Assembly: GCA_041685075.1 (NCBI GenBank)
Contig: JAWLGN010000223.1
Span: 1-8,975, forward strand
Source of the DNA: JAMCRM01 sp041685075
GTDB lineage: Bacteria > Acidobacteriota > Terriglobia > Bryobacterales > Bryobacteraceae
Reading direction: 5' to 3'
DNA length: 8,975 nt
Positions 7,253 through 8,975 of this stretch are shown piece by piece. The first letter of the stretch is position 1; each line of letters starts with the position of its first letter. The notes under the pieces were generated by a model. The model was not told where the DNA came from and ran no database searches. It saw nothing but the letters and a program-made list of their open reading frames with translations. The position numbers and the translations under genes were made by a program.

Positions 7253-8167
7253 TCAGCGGATCATGTTGACGGCCATCATCTCGAGCGCGCCGCGCAACTC
7301 CTCCTGGCGGGGTGCATCCAGCGGCATCATCGGCCGGCGCGTGAAGGGGCTGGCGATGATTCCCATCCAGTACAGAGCCTGTTTGTAACACTGGATGAAC
7401 TCGGTATGCGCCGGCACCGCGATCACGTTCATGGGACTGATTTTGCTGTAGAAGAGGCAGCGCGCCTCCCGGTCCTTGCGTTCGCCGTACAACTCCACCA
7501 GCCGGGTGAATTCGCGGGGCACCACGTTGGCGCCGGCCACCGTGAGGCCGCGGGCGCCGTTGGCCAGCGCCAGCAGGATTGTGTTGTCACTGCCCCCAAA
7601 GGCGCTCACCCTGCCGCCGAACTCGTCGTGCAGCCACTTGATTTTGGGCGGCATGGGGATGGTGATTTTCGCCAGCGAGATGTTCTCCGCCGCGGCAACG
7701 ATGGAGCGCCAGGTCTCCATATCGAGCGCGTATCCGCCACCGCCGTCGTACGGCATGACGGGAACGGTTACCGACCGGGCGACGCTCCTGTAGAAATCTA
7801 CAATCCCCGGCAGCGTGTTCGCGAAGTAATAGGGAATCGGGACGAGTACATAATCGGCTCCGCACGACTCGGCGTGGCGGGCAAGCTTGATGGTGGTCTC
7901 CGTACCGGCTGTTCCTGGACAGACCCCGACGGCAACGCGCCCCCCAATCGCCTTGATACAGAACTCCGTGAACTCCCGGCGTTCGCTCTCGGTTAAGGAA
8001 AAGAACTCGCCCGTGCTGCCGAGCACGATGATGCCGTGCACGCCACCGCCTATGACGTGCTCGATCAAGGTTTCCGTGCTCCCGTAGTCGAGCGAACCAT
8101 CTTCCAGCATGGGGGTCGATAGCAGGACCTGCACTCCTTCGATCTGACGTTGGTTGTTGTTGTTCAT
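7253..8167 (-). CDS. DapA/N-acetylneuraminate lyase-family aldolase or dehydratase
   Basis: This 304-residue class I aldolase has a (beta/alpha)8 barrel and a Schiff-base lysine. Family landmarks are the carboxylate-binding loop LGSTGEF (Ser51-Thr52-Gly53-Glu54), VPIPYY (residues 109-114), the proton-relay Tyr140 in MPYDGGGG, the Schiff-base Lys167 in SLAKIT, and FGGSDN in place of the DapA GDD segment. It is probably not a true dihydrodipicolinate synthase: the DapA segment YNVPSRTG, whose Arg138 binds the carboxylate of aspartate semialdehyde, is here YDGGGGYA with Gly145 at the Arg position. Next to an enolase-superfamily sugar-acid dehydratase, a 2-keto-3-deoxy sugar acid aldolase or a keto-deoxy sugar acid dehydratase is the likely role (inference). 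ATG 8167 is one base after the upstream stop, so translation is probably coupled. A frame extension to 8311 overlaps the upstream gene and is not needed. The N-terminus MNNNNQRQ is unusually Asn-rich. Confidence 0.87.
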   Translation of the reverse strand: MNNNNQRQIEGVQVLLSTPMLEDGSLDYGSTETLIEHVIGGGVHGIIVLGSTGEFFSLTESERREFTEFCIKAIGGRVAVGVCPGTAGTETTIKLARHAESCGADYVLVPIPYYFANTLPGIVDFYRSVARSVTVPVMPYDGGGGYALDMETWRSIVAAAENISLAKITIPMPPKIKWLHDEFGGRVSAFGGSDNTILLALANGARGLTVAGANVVPREFTRLVELYGERKDREARCLFYSKISPMNVIAVPAHTEFIQCYKQALYWMGIIASPFTRRPMMPLDAPRQEELRGALEMMAVNMIR

Positions 8168-8168
8168 T

Positions 8169-8975
8169 TCATTTCTCGTGCGCGTTGCGCTTGTGCCACT
8201 GGGAGTCCCAGAGATTAAAGAAGCCGTCACGGGGAGGGTGCTCGGGCACCAATTCCTCGCGGAATTCAATTCCCAGACCGGGCCTGGCCGGAAGGGCGAA
8301 GCAGCCGTCACGGGGAACAGGCGCGCCTACCACGAGTTCGCGCAGCCACGGCTCCGCGAAATCGTCGAATGTCTCCTGAATTTTCAGGTTCGGCAGCGTA
8401 GCGGCCAGGTGCACGGAAGCCGCCGTACACAGTGGGCTGTTGGAGTTATGCGGCGCCACGCTCATGTAGTGGGGCTCGGCCATGGCGGCGATCTTCTTCG
8501 TCTCCAGGAAACCGCCGGCATGAATCACATCCGGTTGGATGATGTCCGCTGCCTGCCGCTCGATGAGTTCCCGGAATCCATACCGCGTGTACGCCCGTTC
8601 GCCCGTCGCCACCGGAATCCCGATGCGGCCCTTGACGTACAGGAGCACGTCGATGTTCTCGGGTGGCACGGGCTCCTCGTACCAGGATGGCTCGAAGCGC
8701 TCCAGGTCCCGCGCCATGGCGATGGACGTCGCCGGGCCGAATCGCCCGTGGGCCTCGATGAACAGTTCGACCGATGGTCCCACGGCGGCGCGCACGGCCT
8801 CGACCAGCGCTACGGCCTGCAGCCTTTCCTCGCGCGACAGTTCCAGTCCGCCCCCGCCGAACGGGTCCAGTTTGAGTCCGCGATAACCCATGGCGGCCAC
8901 CTCCGCGGCACGTTTGGCGAATGACGCCGGTGAGCGGTCGCCGGTGTACCAGCCGTTGGCGTAGGCCGGCACGGT
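8169..8975 (-). CDS. Enolase-superfamily (mandelate racemase/galactonate dehydratase-like) sugar-acid dehydratase, 5' partial
   Basis: About 268 C-terminal residues are present; the frame continues off the right edge, so the true start and the N-terminal capping domain are missing. The GTG at 8972-8970 is an internal Val. The barrel carries family landmarks in order: GLKLDPFGG; IEAHGRFGP, with metal ligand Glu (8756-8754) and a catalytic-type His two residues on (8750-8748), as in the D-x-H of D-galactonate dehydratase; WYEEPVPPEN with the second metal ligand; ATGERAYTRYGF with the third; IIQPDVIHAGG; and VAPHNSNSPLC with the second catalytic His. These Mg-dependent enzymes dehydrate aldonic or uronic acids to 2-keto-3-deoxy acids, which suits the aldolase immediately downstream. 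The C-terminus LWDSQWHKRNAHEK follows the usual 'P..PGLGIEF' end of the family. The substrate (galactonate, gluconate, rhamnonate or other) cannot be fixed by eye. Confidence 0.85.
   Translation of the reverse strand, partial: TVPAYANGWYTGDRSPASFAKRAAEVAAMGYRGLKLDPFGGGGLELSREERLQAVALVEAVRAAVGPSVELFIEAHGRFGPATSIAMARDLERFEPSWYEEPVPPENIDVLLYVKGRIGIPVATGERAYTRYGFRELIERQAADIIQPDVIHAGGFLETKKIAAMAEPHYMSVAPHNSNSPLCTAASVHLAATLPNLKIQETFDDFAEPWLRELVVGAPVPRDGCFALPARPGLGIEFREELVPEHPPRDGFFNLWDSQWHKRNAHEK

Noticed and set aside
7148..7996. A 282-codon + strand frame and an overlapping 8154-8924 + strand frame
   Set aside because: Both are antisense to the DapA-family and enolase-superfamily genes, whose motifs are clear; the + strand products have none.

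Overview
This looks like a high-GC chromosome segment from an Acidobacteriota bacterium of the Solibacter/Bryobacter type. Two signatures point that way: a secreted protein carrying the Solibacter C-terminal domain (TIGR03437 type), and a 21-residue tail at the left edge that resembles the end of the VWFA-related acidobacterial family (TIGR03436 type). The left 5.7 kb is strongly biased to C-ending codons on the + strand. Assignments rest on motifs read by eye; no database search was run.

Left block (1-1889, +): the end of a probable VWFA-related protein, then an S24 (LexA/UmuD-type) peptidase that lacks a helix-turn-helix, then mutY. The mutY start lies 22 bases inside the peptidase gene, so the two are probably co-translated. 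Middle block (1985-5215, +): a secreted protein with a CxxCH-bearing choice-anchor V/Reeler-like domain followed by a TIGR03437 domain, then a Tat-exported heparinase II/III-like polysaccharide lyase.

Scar (5223-7151): a small membrane-protein frame broken by an internal TGA; an internal fragment of an IS630-family transposase on the - strand, with two frameshifts and both ends missing; and the 3' two thirds of a DUF4038/apiosidase-like glycoside hydrolase gene, still open but missing its head. The two sides of the transposase fragment carry unrelated genes, so this is a rearrangement scar rather than a simple insertion.

Right block (7253-8975, -): a sugar-acid catabolic pair, made of an enolase-superfamily dehydratase (5' end outside the window) and a DapA-family aldolase separated by one base. 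Together they would dehydrate an aldonic or uronic acid to a 2-keto-3-deoxy acid and then cleave or further dehydrate it. With the lyase and the decayed hydrolase, the right two thirds of the window reads as carbohydrate-degradation territory.

I found no tRNA, rRNA, CRISPR array or convincing terminator. No clearly new defence or mobile system is visible. The most interesting items are the HTH-less self-cleaving-type peptidase coupled to mutY, and the glycine-rich active-site loop of the DapA-family enzyme.
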